This document shows positions 1 to 11,741 of a stretch of 64,000 nucleotides of DNA, piece by piece. The DNA lies in assembly GCA_012845835.1 (NCBI GenBank), contig JABAKD010000025.1:6972989-7036988 (forward strand). The letters are read 5' to 3'. Origin of the DNA: Undaria pinnatifida. Its lineage: Eukaryota; Sar; Phaeophyceae; Laminariales; Alariaceae. How positions within the stretch are numbered: the first letter of the stretch is position 1; every line of letters begins with the position of its first letter. The translations under genes were made by a program, and so were the position numbers. The notes under the pieces are model-generated. The model saw only the letters and a program-made list of their open reading frames with translations. It did not search any database and was not told where the DNA came from.

Positions 1-930
1 GCGTAATCGAGTCTAACTGTCTGCAGCATCTCAGTCCAACAATAAAATAAATGGTGACGGAAACGAAATTGGGATAGGGTCTGGAGTGATTCGTTGGGTT
101 CAGCACACGGGAAGAATATACTTGTATCGGTCATATATACCATATGCCGAGGCTTGCAGGGTTCGGATAATACCTACTGGAGCCATCCCCGCACCCTTTC
201 GACCGCTCCTTGGGCACGAGGATGATCGGTGGGACCGTAGCCCGTCGACGCTCTCAGCCACGGGCGCAAATATTTAACCGCCTGCACGGTGAACTTCCCC
301 CCCAGCATCGCTCCGGATTGATAGTGGCACCTCGAAGGTCATAGGGAGTTCCAACAGCTTGCGAGTTGCCCCTATGGCACGTTTCAACCACAGCGGGTAT
401 GCAACTATGGACTTGCTGGCTCATTTATCGACAACCAACAGACACATGGGTCCGTCTTGCGACCCTTGCTTAAGGTCTTCGATGTCCATCTCGAGCTATT
501 TTCCAAGACCTCTGAAACCTGGCGGGCATCATGGCGACTCAGTGAATGTTCGCTCGTTTCCCTGCCAGATTCAAGCAGGTTCCGCCGTCGTGTACCTTGG
601 ACTTCCCACGCGATCTAATCTGCATCAATCGTGACTCTGGAATCAGATGAAACCATTGAGTTTCAACCGAGTTGATGACACTCCCAGTCCATCTCAGGCA
701 TGGGACACCCGGCAACACCTTTGGGGCATCCCGTACTCCATCCTCCCCGTAATTCTGAGAAGTCAGTCTCGGAGCATGAACAGCAACTGAATAGTCATTA
801 GCTTGGAGCCAACTGCCCCCAGAGTTGACTATCCTCTTCCAAAATATTTCCTCTGTACCTTGGAATCGATTCCACTCTCAACTGTTAATCTTGAACAAGA
901 CCCCTCCCCTCCTTTTGTTTTGCTCTATCG
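1..930. other. No supported gene
   Basis: The short open frames here have no recognisable domain and no plausible exon pair. I see no tandem repeat or transposon end before about position 932. Confidence 0.5.
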
Positions 931-931
931 A

Positions 932-1080
932 GCGAGCGGAGGCCTAAGGCTGTACCATCATGCTACGGCAGACTTTCGTCATCGTGGTATGAATGCATGT
1001 GATAACGAGAGCATTGAGTGAGCATGTACATGCTAACGGCGAGCATGCACTCTTAAAAGACCAAGGGGGGCCACGGCGTT
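932..1080 (+). repeat. Direct repeat, left copy
   Basis: About 150 bases match 2503-2650 in the same orientation with scattered differences. The shared core includes a run reading gagcattgag followed by catgtacatg. The two copies bracket the MULE-like element at 1109-2343, so the element may have landed between older tandem copies. Confidence 0.75.
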
Positions 1081-1108
1081 CCATTTTCTACCCCCGCATT
1101 TCTGGTAA

Positions 1109-2343
1109 GAGCGATGGCCGAAATCGGGTACACCCGATCGACCGATAGCCGTTATCGGGTACCCCTTGAACACACAGTCCCACAACGACTCAGGACGACA
1201 TCTCATTGGTCGAAACCACACCGCACCCGAACCCAGCCGCATGTCCATCGGGTGCACCCGATTATGGCTGAACAATTCCTCGAAATATACCCGACTCGCA
1301 TACAAGCCACCCGATTATGGCCGGACTACTCGACCACCAGACCACACGCACACACGCACGCGCAGCAGGCGCGAACTCGCGCCACGTCACGAGGCGGGGC
1401 ATTGTTTGTTCTTTCATCTCGGAGCTCTTTTTCCGGAGCTCTTTTTTCTGGCTTGTGAGACCCCGCTCCGCTCACGCCGGCGCGCCCAACCATGACAGCC
1501 ACAGCAGTAGTGATGTGCGACAACGGCCACTAGCGACAGCCGAGTACACACAAAATTGGCAACACAACGCAACATGTGCACGAATATACATGAGACTCCA
1601 CACATAACATAAAGCACTGCTGTGTACAGGACTGCTGGATGTTGGCCATTGCAAAACTAATTCCCATGCAAGAGAGGTACAATCACGACCCACAGAGCTT
1701 TCTATCAAGAAAACGGCGTCCCTGCAGGGCACACGTTAGCGAGACCTAGGGAATCATAGGACTCAAACCATTTGATCAAATGATTTCTCGGGGTGTGATT
1801 TGACAGGTGGCGGCAATACATTTCTCGGGCCCGCCACGCCACCAACAAATTTCCCTGTGCCATTTGGAAAGGAGCATCTGAATCTTTAGCCCTTTTCGAG
1901 CCGTCTCCGTGCACAGGTAGTCTGTGATGTACGTCTAAACCGTCTGCATAGATGCGCTTCATTGCCTTGTGTGTAGGGGTGCTAACTGCGACTTCATGGT
2001 CCACAAAAAGGAGCTCCGGAAAAAGAGCTCCGAGATGAAAGAACAAACAATGCCCCGCCTCGTGACGTGGCGCGAGTTCGCGCCCGCTGCGCGTGCGTGT
2101 GCGCGTGTGGGCTGGTGGTCGAATAGTCCGGCCATAATCGGGTGGCTTGTATGCGAGTCGGGTACATTTCGAGGACTTGTTCAGCCATAATCGGGTGCAC
2201 CCGATGGACATGCGGCTGGGTTCGGGTGCGATGTGGTTTCGACCAATAAGATGTCGTCCTGAGTCGTTGTAGGACTGTGTGTTCAAGGGGTACCCGATAA
2301 CGGCTATCGGTCGATCGGGTGTACCCGATTTCGGCCATTGCTC
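1109..2343. mobile_element. Non-autonomous Mutator-like (MULE) DNA transposon
   Basis: A 1235-bp element has long terminal inverted repeats: 1109-1450 is nearly identical to the reverse complement of 1999-2343. Both termini begin GAGC(G/A)ATGGCCGAAATC. The insertion is flanked by a perfect 9-bp direct repeat, TTCTGGTAA, at 1100-1108 and 2344-2352. Long TIRs (about 340 bp) with a 9-bp target duplication are the hallmark of Mutator-like elements. The internal 550 bp shows no transposase motif, so the copy is non-autonomous. Arm similarity is high, with a few substitutions, suggesting modest age. Long ORFs through the arms on both strands are by-products of the inverted repeat. An internal minus-strand open frame (about 1705-1960) could be captured host sequence, but it matches nothing I know. 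Confidence 0.88.
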
Positions 2344-2502
2344 TTCTGGTAACAACAACTGCGATTGTGCATTCTTGCTTGAGCTTTAGTAAAGTATTTT
2401 GACCAATATACGTGGGCAGGCCTGATATCACATCGTCATTTACTTGAGCAAGCATAACATAACATCGTCAAAGTGAAATATTGCATCATCATCTAATCAC
2501 CC

Positions 2503-2650
2503 AGCGAACGCAAGCTTAAGGCTGTGCCATCATGTGACGCTGGAATTTCGTCGTTGTGTTATACATGCATGTGATAATGAGAGCATTGAGCAGGCATGTA
2601 CATGTTAACGACGAGCCTGCGCGCATGACAGGACAAGGGGGGTCCCAAAG
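2503..2650 (+). repeat. Direct repeat, right copy
   Basis: This is the partner of 932-1080, in the same orientation and about 1.57 kb away. It lies just outside the right end of the MULE-like element. Confidence 0.75.
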
Positions 2651-5500
2651 ACCAGCGATATTTCCGTTCATCTGAGCAGCCAGCCCAGAGAGTCAAACGT
2701 AAAGCCTCAAACACGGCTAAGAGCGCGTAGTCGGTGCCCAGGGCGTAATCCGCCGCTCTCCCCTTGCCGTGATACTGTCTCGGCAAATCGCAGGGCGTGC
2801 CAAAACGTACAAATGCTGAGTACTCATCCTACAAAAAAAACTTACGTATTCGCCACTACATATTGATACGCAGTCCTCCTCCTCAGAACTGAGCCTTGTT
2901 GTCGTGACGAACGAGAAGAAGCAGTTGATTTATACCTGCTCCAGAATGGTGGATGCGTGATGTTAGGCAAAGACAGTATCCAACTGATAAATAAAATGCC
3001 AACTTGTGGCGCGTATGTACGAAGCGATTCTTACAAGTATTCGCACAAGCCAACCTAATGTGTGTCACATCGTCAAAGCACGACCCCCCCATCTTGGTGT
3101 GTGTTTGTATGACACACAAAGATAAAGTTAAAACGAACGAAGAGCAGTTCAGCTTTCATGCATTTACCGTACTAATTATAGCAAACATTGTGAATACGAA
3201 AAGCGGGGCAAGCTGTGTAACACAGTGGTAAATTTAAGTTATAACTCCTACTGTACATGGTAGAAACTAGTAGGTATAATACATGAAATCGTATACCGCA
3301 ACGAAAGGGGCGACAACACCTGTACATGACCACGGCTTGTTCGTCATCATCCAGCACACCATGTTTTCGTGCCCATTCTTCAGAATTTCCACCCAGCTCT
3401 TGGGGGTTTCATTAATAAAATGGGGGCGGGGGGAAAATTGTCCCGCTTTTCTCATTTTTTGTCGTAAACCTGCCCCACGCCTTGCCTCCCTTTTGCATGA
3501 AAATGCTTGATCGCCCTTTATGCTGTCGCCCTTCTCGGTTGCGTTTGTTTTCTTGTCTATTAAGTCTGGCCATTTTTTAACGTTTGTCTTTCGGCGCCGT
3601 TCGTTTAATCGCGTCCTTAAGTTTCGGGCGACGCTTACAGGAGGGGCGCACCGCCTCGCGGCTGTCCTGTCGTGTGAAGCTGACTTTACTCGATACCTCG
3701 CCGGAGAAGAGCCACTGTACGATTGGAGCGTATCTCCCTACTCGGAGAGCAAACCCCCAGGGTGGTTGCGGGAGGTGCCCGCCACGTTGCACTTTTACGG
3801 AGGGGTTGACGCATTTCTCAAAATTAGCGTGGCTATTGGTCATGCCCAGAATAATCTCAGCGCCGGGTCTGCTCCCACCACGTACTACGACAAGATCTTC
3901 TACATCAGGGGTATGAGGTACGGACTGTCCCCGAAGCTGCTGCTTGATACTGCCCCCCTCCCCTGTTATTTTGGCCGGTGTGGGGCATTTGTTGTAAGGG
4001 TTTTTAGTTGTAGTCAGTTTTCGAGGGTGACGCCCCAGAGGAAATGAACCGTCGTTTTTTGCTGAGGACATCGTGCACGCCCAGCGTCCGTGGTCTGTTC
4101 TGCTGCTTGTCGATGCAAATAGGCCGGCAAAGTCATCAATCACGTAAGCCCCATTATTTATTGCTTACCGCCCTTGTTGTTATTAGTGTTCGTACGTCGT
4201 ACTGATTCTTCCTTCCAGAGAAAAATACAGGACAGACAAACGAATGAAACATGACGTAGAAACAAAATCACATGAGACACGGCACACGATACGAAGAATT
4301 CGCTTGAGTCCACGGTTCGCATGTGGCATTACGCAACGGGAGAGAGAAGACAGAGCAAGAGCAGATCAAGGGAGGGTGCTCATGCATTGTTGTTCGTGTT
4401 GCACTTATCTCCGGGCTCAGAGACATCCCGCCATAGGAGTTGCACTTTTGGGGAAAATTGTTTTTGTGTCCGGTTGACCTCCTCAAGTATGGAACTACTG
4501 GTTGGTCTTGGACAGTTCTTTTTTACGTGTATCTTAGTTTTAGCGTAGGACTAGCGCATAAAAGTGGCGGTCGGATTGCGCGAATGAATGTCTTCGAAGT
4601 CATTGTTCGGGTAAGATGTTGAGTTAGCTGCTCATGTTAGGAGCTCAGGAAATTCTTTAAATATGCCGCACCCTGAGCGTGGAATGACTCCTTGGTCTAT
4701 CGCAAATGATACGCACAATTCCAAGTGCTTTGTTACGGAGACGTGGTTACAGCAGTGCCGAAAGGGGTTGGAGGTTACTATTAGAATGGTTTTGATAAAT
4801 GGTGTATGAGACCGCCAATAAGAAAGTGCGCAATAAGAACGTAACGATCACTTTTCGGCGGACGCTACGAAGATTGGCTTCAGATATCATGCTCATTGGC
4901 GAGCGCTACACAAAATCCTATATACTAACCTGTGCTCAAGGTTGTTCAAGGGTGGTGTCACAGCAAAAATTGGTGCTTAAACCAAACAGGGGTTTCTTGT
5001 TGGGGGCTTAAGCGCCCAACAACCTTTGAGAACACACTATTTTTGCGCCCCGGGGGTTCAGGGCAAATCGCGGACCTACTGTGGTCGAGTTCGTGAGTTA
5101 AAATCCATTTTGATTGACGCGCCAAAAATACGAAAGGTTGAGTTAATCAAACTCGATGAAATTCGATGAGCAGGGCAATTGCAGAGCCCTTTTGCGCAAC
5201 ATAAATGAAGCCAAGTACTGGGGGGGACAAGGGACGACACCCGTGACCACAGGGTGACTGGGGGTAAAACCTCCTCCGGGTAGAACTAGACAAAATAACA
5301 AATGACGGCTAAAATACTCCATTTGACTTCGCTGGTTCGCTACGACCGAACGGTTAAACAGTGATTACCAACAATATTCAAGTCCGGTCGTCTCTTGCCT
5401 CTACTCATTGCACTCCAATAATCCTAAAATAGAAATCCTGAAAGAACACGTACGGCGTTCTTATAACGATAACCGCTCTTTTTTTTCTCGTTAAATCGCC
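2651..5500. other. Mostly unannotated; overlapping ORFs at 3520-4143
   Basis: The only long open frames lie on both strands over the same interval: plus 3520-4047 (about 175 codons) and minus 3577-4143 (about 189 codons). Neither has a motif I recognise. The plus frame has the more ordinary amino-acid mix, rich in Tyr, Asp and Phe in its middle, but no paired splice sites or homology decide between them. The rest of the interval shows nothing else I can support. Confidence 0.3.
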
Positions 5501-5533
5501 GCCGTAATATTTTGTTTCGGTTTGACACACTGG

Positions 5534-5740
5534 ATGCCAAGGGAACAAGGGTGGAACCAGGCGGAGATCATCACAAACTTTCCGCCTTCTGTGAAGGAAA
5601 ACCACCAGAAGAAACTCCTTGGCACCTGCACGGCTCTCTGTTCAGGCCTATTTCCGGCTGTGGAGATATTGGCGGACTACTACAAGACGTACTTCGAGCA
5701 CTCCATGATGGAGTTTTTCACGGCCGACCGGTTCAGCACG
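5534..5740 (+). CDS. Possible 5' exon of the 6.5-11.7 kb gene
   Basis: An ATG-initiated frame runs about 69 codons to a candidate donor (ACG followed by GTGATT at about 5741) in phase 0. The following gene uses only phase-0 introns, and a phase-0 acceptor (gcgcag) exists at 6596, so joining them would keep the frame. The segment has an ordinary composition with a Tyr/Phe-rich stretch, but I recognise no domain. A competing frame, 5512-5868, overlaps it. Treat it as a suggestion only. Confidence 0.25.
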
Positions 5741-6049
5741 GTGATTTCAAACAACGATTAGAGCAGCAGCTGTTTGACCAATACCTCAGCGCGCAATATT
5801 CGGGACGTTTTTGTTGTGGCCCCATGGTTGGCCGGGAAAAACATGCAGTAGATCTGATGTTTCAGTAGCATTTTTGCGGGATACCAGGTGCCAAAATCTG
5901 GCTTGGTAGAAGCCATATTATACTTCTGTTGTAGTGATGAAACCGACGAAGATGATATCCCACCCACGGCCAACACAACCCACACAAACATCGGGTAATA
6001 TACCACATTGTCCCGCATATTCCGGGGCTGTTTCACGTGTCGGATGACT

Positions 6050-6240
6050 CCTCGGTATGCCAGTCGGATCGGATCAGGCGGACCCTGCCCAACCCGTGAT
6101 ATTTGAAAACCCCAGGTCCGATCGTACCAACCCGGGAGATTTTAAACACCTCCCGACCCGAGCCGACTCAACCCGCGAGTTTTTTCAATACCGCCTGACC
6201 TTACCCGCGGCCCGGACCACGACCCGTGAACAGCCCCGTC
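6050..6240. repeat. Degenerate 40-bp minisatellite
   Basis: About four degenerate units carry a GC-rich half (acccg-type words) and an A/T-rich half (gattttaaa-like). Unit starts near 6092, 6130, 6172 and 6204 give spacings of about 38-42 bp. Composition resembles the block at 29000-29200. Confidence 0.6.
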
Positions 6241-6560
6241 ATTTTCCATTTTTTTGTTGGTGAGGTTGGCCTTGGGTCGTCGATTTCAGTGCCAAAATAT
6301 ATGTTTTCCTGCTCGACCAAGTTTTGTATCCTTCAGTATACCAATAAACTCTTTTTACTAGTGGTGGTGGTCGCTTTTGATGACGTCATCAAATGCGTCT
6401 CGCGCAGACTCCATTTAAGGCTACGAAGTTGGCGGCACACGTAAACCTCTTGGATCTGCTGTTGTTCCCATCTAATTTGCTGACTTCGTCAAATGCATAC
6501 AGTACATTTAATCGATTATCGGTTTGTTTCGATCGTAACTGCTGACTTCATCCGGAAAGT

Positions 6561-6869
6561 ATGTCTGATCAATGCCGCTACTGTGATGCCGCGCAGGCTC
6601 CTGCCAAGGCAACGCGAAAAGTGTTCATGGAAGGGAAGCACACGGGCAACAACTCAAACAGGGCGTACGGTTTGAGAGTCTTCTCAACCCTTGCCCTCAA
6701 GTATCAGGCGATATCCAAGGATGGGGCAGAGCCTAGCCTTCGGGAGGGCATGGCCACCAGGGTGCACATGGACAGCCCCCTGTCGCTGTTTGCCGGCCCG
6801 TACGCGCGACTTCTTGAGGAGACGCTGGATGTTATTGTCACTGCGGTTACGGAGCGACACTTGAGAGAG
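6561..6869 (+). CDS. Exon 1 of the uncharacterised gene
   Basis: 103 codons end at GAG before the donor GTGCGA. Near the start is a CRYC pair, followed by a hydrophilic then helical-looking segment. No domain is recognised. Confidence 0.6.
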
Positions 6870-9800
6870 GTGCGAGTACGTGTAAAACAATTGAGTTGCT
6901 TTGTTGTCTTTGGTCGATCTGGGCACGGCATGGTAGAAAAACGGGGAAAAACCTACCCTACTTGCCGCCTTCTGTCTACACGCGTTCACTATGCCGTTAC
7001 GAGTCATCCCACGATAGGGGGACAGCGAAAAAATGCGAGCGCATAACCAGAGGGGCTTTACACCTCACTCGAAATAGGTTTCGAAGGCGTTCGTTCGTGC
7101 AATCCGACCAACAAATATGTGCTGTAGTCCTACAACAATAATACTCGTCAGAGTATCGTACTAACCGGTAGCTCTCGCTTGAGGAGCTCAATCAGTCAGA
7201 AACGTTTAGTCCGAAACGGGCAACCCCTACCGATCTACCGTAGGATGACTCGAAGCGCAATCACGTTTTGTTCGTTTTAGTGCTTCATCGACGCGTGCTG
7301 CGATACAGCTTTAAGACATTGGTTTTGTCACCAAATGTTTCCGAATTACGGGGGGAGCTGTTTACCAAAATCATCGAAAATCCGTTCATGATTTACAAAA
7401 TTCTTGTTTTCTATGCCCAAGCCATGGGATGGTTTGGTCACCGGGTTGCGCTGTAATTATTTTTCTCGAAATCGGGTTTTAGGTGATGTGCAGAGCTCCT
7501 CAAGCCACCACTCTCAGAAGGAAAATTGTGCAAATTTGGAGTAGCGTGTGTCGATTATCTCAGCCAATCGGGCTTGCCGGTGGGGTATGCGGCGACCGCT
7601 AAGATACTGAACATACTAGGTAGTATCCTATATCCAATGTCCTAGTCACTGGTGCTATTATGTTAACAACTACGCTGTCTTTAAAAAAATGGCAGCTGAA
7701 ACAGCTAAAACGTGCCTCCTCACGCAACAGGTGCTCTGCTTGCGGACGAAGCCGCGCTCTCCCGACTCAGCGAACCTCGGGCTCTCCACGAGCATGACCC
7801 CGCTCGACCTTGGCCTGACCGTCATCAGCAAGCTTTTGGCAGAGCACACTTTCCTCCCACCCCACTCCGGCACGGTGTCAGGGGGGTTTCCAATACCTGA
7901 GGGGGACGCGTTGCAGAATCCCGTGTGTGCCGCGATTTGCGAACTCGTGGACGACGCTGTTAGCGTGGATGCTGTACGGCAATGTTTGTATATGGGAACG
8001 GAGTCTATCACGGAAACAGATGATGAGGGGGAGGAGGGTGACGGCGGTGATGGCCAGGGTAAAGCTGGTGGTGATGAGGGTGGTGGTGGTAGTGGTGATG
8101 AAGATGGTAGGGTTCGTGTTGGTGGGAAGATTGTTAGTTGTGGTGGTGGTGGTAGTTGTGCTGGTGGTGATAGTGGTGGTGTTGTAGATGTTCGGGGTAC
8201 GGTTGGTAGTGGTGGTAGTAGTGGTATTAGTGATGGGGACTGCTGTGCTGATGCTGGCGGTGAAGGTAGAGAGGGTGGTGAGGGTGGTTGGAAGAGCAAC
8301 GTCGGCAAGAAATCGGGTGTATCGGACTCCAACAATGGCGACGCGTGTAACTCCTTACCTGATGATGACGGAGAACATTCCGGTACCGGTGCCTGTTTGA
8401 TGGAGAACGCCCACGAGAAAGAGGACGAGCGAGATACTGTGAGTTAGCTGCCTACTGTATGACACGATGCGCGAGATACCGTGTGTTCACTGCCTACCGT
8501 TTGCCGCGAGACACGCTGAGTTGATTGCCGGCCGTTTAGCGCACGCCATTCCACACCCCTGTAATAGACAAAATTCTGAGTTGGGTTGCTCGGAAAAAAA
8601 ATCACAACGGACTTAACGGTTTTTGTTTTGGTTATTCACGTTCACCGAGCTCGTGCTGTCCACCAGGAAACCATACGTGACGGAAACCGGGGGCACCCTG
8701 CAAGCCTTGCTACATTGGACTGTCGTCTTGGGTCGGCTAAGCAGAGCCCATTACAAGGCGGTATTCCCAACATTGTTCCATCCTTTTGCTGTTTTCTATC
8801 TACGCCCCCGCGGGATTCTTGTTGTGATGCAGGAGACTGTCTCGCAGGACGAGAGCCGAACGCCGCGCACGCTTTGCTACACCGGACTGTCTCGATTGGT
8901 GGGCCAAGCGGTCCCCATCGCACTGCAGTACGCGGACACAGAGGACGTTCGAATACACACCGTCTTCGTCTACGAAAACGATCCCAAGCTAGACAAGGTG
9001 GCTGCCCAGCTGGAAGCTGTTCACGCTAGCGGATCCTTGCATGCAACACCTGTGGTTATTGCCGTACCGAGCGCAGAGAAGTGCGTAATGGCCGGTGACG
9101 ACAACACGAGGAGCTCTCTGGATTCGGAAGACGAAGCAGCCGAGACCGATTTCAAGTATCGGATGGCGAGCTTACAGAGAAGAATGGTATGTACTCTGGT
9201 TATTATCCGAGAGGGGCGTGTAATTGTCGTTATAATAACGATTTTCCTAGCTTCCTGATGGCATATCGCCCCCCTCGCAGGTTCATATTGAATAAGCACG
9301 AATTAAGTATACAGTGTCAACACCCGAACATCAAGAAAATACACGCGATCGGCGAATCACACACAGCTGAAAGGAGGAGTGTCGACGAAGTCCTTGATCT
9401 CACCGCTGTAGCGTGTGCTATTTACGTTTAACACAAGGATATGACGGGTACGAGTACGGTGTGTTTTGCGTGGACTCGGAGGAAGAAGCGGCCGAGACCG
9501 ATTTCAATTTCATGGCGACGAATTTACGGAACGGGATGGTACGTCACGCGTGATACAGCAGTAGCATTGATGGCAATATATAATATTCACTGTGAACAAA
9601 ACACATCAACTAAGGAACTGCCGAATGTCGTCGGGGGGGCATTTGGGCCTGCTGCACTAATTTTCCTAATGTATGTAGTATACCCGGCTATCGGTATCAT
9701 ACTTAGGGCGTACTTCCGAAGTATGATTTAAGGTACGCATCGAAAACCTTCACGTACACTAATTCAAGATACGTTACTACGTGTTGGTACGAAGCATGTT

Positions 9801-11741
9801 CTTAATTAAGCCCTTGCTGTTTGGCATGCCCTCTTGGGCATTGATCGACGTCATGGCCTGGCATCGGCGTTTGCCGAAAAAAATATCACAAGAAGCACCC
9901 GTAGCCCAAACCTAAGACAGCCCGTTGGGCTTTATTTATATTCGGACTCATTATGGGCAGAGCAAAACTAATTGTCAAGGACTTGTTGTTTGGTTTTCCT
10001 CCTGGCTGTAATCTACGTTCGTTTCTGCTCTACAGGAAGAATGGCTCGGAAAGGAGTGCCAGAGTCTGACCATTCTAGCCCACGTTTCGGACTCATCACC
10101 AGCCTCTGCGTTGAACCGCGGTAAAGCATCGAACGCAGTTTCTGGCGTGGATTCCGCTGTAAACGGCAGTTGGAAGCAACCTATCATGGTCTTCGCTTTC
10201 CGAGACGCCCCCCTCCAGGTAAAACCTCGTGTTAAATTAATGTCCTTTTCGCTCAGCAGTGCAACAGCAGCAATGCACATTAGTGTTCAGAGGCTTCTTC
10301 CCCACTTGGAGGGATCTGTACCTCATCCACATACCCAGGGTACGGTAGTATAGTATGATGCCTGGTACATAACAGTATACCCACATTTTCACCTATGGAT
10401 AATATTGGCTGCTCGCGCGACTGATTCTGCACCTCGCTCAATACCATAGTCTGTTGGGTTCGTGCTGCTTTTATAGCGTACGCGATATGATATAGGTTTA
10501 GTACAGGAGTAACAGTCAAAATAGGTTGTTGTGGGGGGTCGCAAATCTTGACAAACCGATTTTGTTGCTCTCAAGTCCGTTTTCTCTCATTAAGGACGCT
10601 CTTAATCCGGGAACCTCACTGTAGACCAATTAACTCCTCCTTTAGCAGAGGAGCCCCCGTCAGGTAATCGTAAACAGTTGAGGCTATCAATGCTACCCCT
10701 GGGCTTGCCGTCACAATACACTCAAAATATGGTCGCAATATGGTCACATTGTGGTCACAACATGCACCATCATGCAAGTTCAACCCCCACGACTTGCCCT
10801 ATCCATTCCCTTTTTATGGATTTCAGAAGCTTATATCACCGGCGGAAGCCGTCGGGCCATGGAGCATGGACGACTCCGGTTACTCTTTCACACTGCAGGG
10901 AAAAGAGATCGCCTCCTTCTCCGCCTCGGATGCAAGAACACGCGACCTCCAAAGAACGGCCATGAGAACCCAGCGTAGTCGAACCGGCAGAGGACTACTC
11001 AATATCATGTCTCCCGAAGTCTACAAAAGCCTTTTGCGGATATTTCACGTTGAAGGCACGGCCGTTCTTTCTACCTATGACCCGTGTGGGGTGGTGCAGG
11101 CGGCGGCGGTAACGCTAGGCCGTCACTGCTTGACGTTCTTGGGAAGAAGCACGAAGACTTCCCTACAGACCATCGATATTGATGATGTTCCTCTATTAAG
11201 GGCGAGAAAGGCCGTCAGAACAAGACGCTTGCGCCGTGTTGTGGGAGACCATAAGGGAAATGTGCTAACGGAGGCGGGTGCAGCCCGGAAGGAGGCCGGA
11301 AGTAAACGCAAGGGCTTGACAAAGAAGGAAGACATTGACGAAAAGGGGTCGGATAGAAAGGGACCCAGGAACGCCAAGATCTTGGTGGAAAAAGAAGCCG
11401 GCAACGACAAGGGGTCGGGGGGGGGGGAATTCTGCAACGGCAAAGAATCGGGTACACAAGACGCTAGTAGGTTTGGGGTAAAAGAAGCCAGTGACGGAAA
11501 AGGGTCGTGGACAAGGAGAGCCGGCATCCGCAAGGACTCGGGGACCAAAAATGCGGAATCGCTGTCTAAGCGTCGCAATGGTGGCACAGAGCTGAAGACT
11601 CCCCGAAAACGGCCCGGTAGCAGCTTCTCTCCTGAGAAGGATCGGTTGACGTCTTCGCGAAAAAGACCGAACGTCGGTGACGCCGGTTCGATATTGATAA
11701 GGACGACACCGGATTGTTGCTCAAGCGAGACCGCACCGTAG
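6561..11741 (+). CDS. Five-exon gene, uncharacterised protein (822 aa predicted)
   Basis: Proposed exons are 6561-6869, 7731-8438, 8833-9186, 10036-10218 and 10827-11741. All four introns are GT-AG and phase 0, with donors GTGCGA, GTGAGT, GTATGT and GTAAAA, and they join into one frame of 822 codons plus stop. The start ATG at 6561 follows an in-frame stop; alternatively the exon begins at an acceptor at 6596 and a 5' exon lies upstream. The protein has an acidic Gly/Asp-rich low-complexity tract (second exon), a globular-looking middle, and a basic Lys/Gly repeat tail. In the last exon, a segment reading YDPCG followed about ten residues later by LGRHC loosely recalls the DPF-G-GT/LGRR-IG motif of DNA amino-methyltransferases, but the catalytic loop is not evident. 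No function is assigned. Exon edges are repeated in nearby introns (separate entries). Confidence 0.65.
7731..8438 (+). CDS. Exon 2, with acidic Gly-rich low-complexity tract
   Basis: The acceptor is cgcaacag at 7722-7730, after a pyrimidine-rich stretch; 236 codons end at a GTGAGT donor. The first 95 residues look globular. From about 8010 to 8290 the DNA is a degenerate GGT/GAT/AGT array encoding Gly, Asp, Ser and Glu. The antisense strand of this array gives a Pro/Ser-rich ORF (7670-8335) that I regard as a shadow. Confidence 0.65.
8425..8540 (+). repeat. Three tandem copies of an exon-donor junction
   Basis: Three degenerate units of about 38 bp start CGAGATACT-GTGAGTT, CGAGATACC-GTGTGTT and CGAGACACG-CTGAGTT. 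The first unit straddles the real exon 2 donor; the other two lie in the intron and carry decayed donors. Confidence 0.7.
8833..9186 (+). CDS. Exon 3 of the uncharacterised gene
   Basis: 118 codons lie between acceptor gatgcag and donor GTATGT, phase 0 at both ends. It encodes a mixed alpha/beta-looking segment ending in an acidic stretch (DSEDEAAETDF). The last 68 bp are duplicated at 9471-9538. Confidence 0.7.
9471..9538 (+). pseudogene. Decayed copy of the exon 3 end and donor
   Basis: 68 bp match 9119-9186, including the codons for an acidic EEAAETDF stretch, and end at a GTACGT donor. It sits inside intron 3, 352 bp after the original. There is no matching acceptor side, so it is unlikely to be used as an exon. 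Confidence 0.8.
10036..10218 (+). CDS. Exon 4 of the uncharacterised gene
   Basis: 61 codons lie between acceptor tgctctacag and donor GTAAAA, phase 0 at both ends. A Ser/Ala-rich linker is followed by a hydrophobic strand (IMVFAF). Confidence 0.7.
10827..11741 (+). CDS. Terminal exon with Lys/Gly-rich repeat tail
   Basis: The acceptor is tggatttcag, then 304 codons and TAG. The first 130 residues look globular, including the YDPCG/LGRHC segment. From about 11280 the exon is made of degenerate 11-12 residue units of the type EAGxxKGS, giving a strongly basic, disordered tail. The same DNA repeat continues beyond the stop codon. Confidence 0.7.
   Translation, partial: KLISPAEAVGPWSMDDSGYSFTLQGKEIASFSASDARTRDLQRTAMRTQRSRTGRGLLNIMSPEVYKSLLRIFHVEGTAVLSTYDPCGVVQAAAVTLGRHCLTFLGRSTKTSLQTIDIDDVPLLRARKAVRTRRLRRVVGDHKGNVLTEAGAARKEAGSKRKGLTKKEDIDEKGSDRKGPRNAKILVEKEAGNDKGSGGGEFCNGKESGTQDASRFGVKEASDGKGSWTRRAGIRKDSGTKNAESLSKRRNGGTELKTPRKRPGSSFSPEKDRLTSSRKRPNVGDAGSILIRTTPDCCSSETAP

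Noticed and set aside
1033-2455. Several overlapping ORFs of 70-217 codons
   Set aside because: They mirror each other because they lie in the inverted arms of the MULE-like element; no transposase motif is present.
7670-8335. Pro/Ser-rich minus-strand ORF of 221 codons
   Set aside because: It is the antisense of the GGT-rich coding tract in exon 2 of the plus-strand gene, which has consistent phase-0 splice sites.
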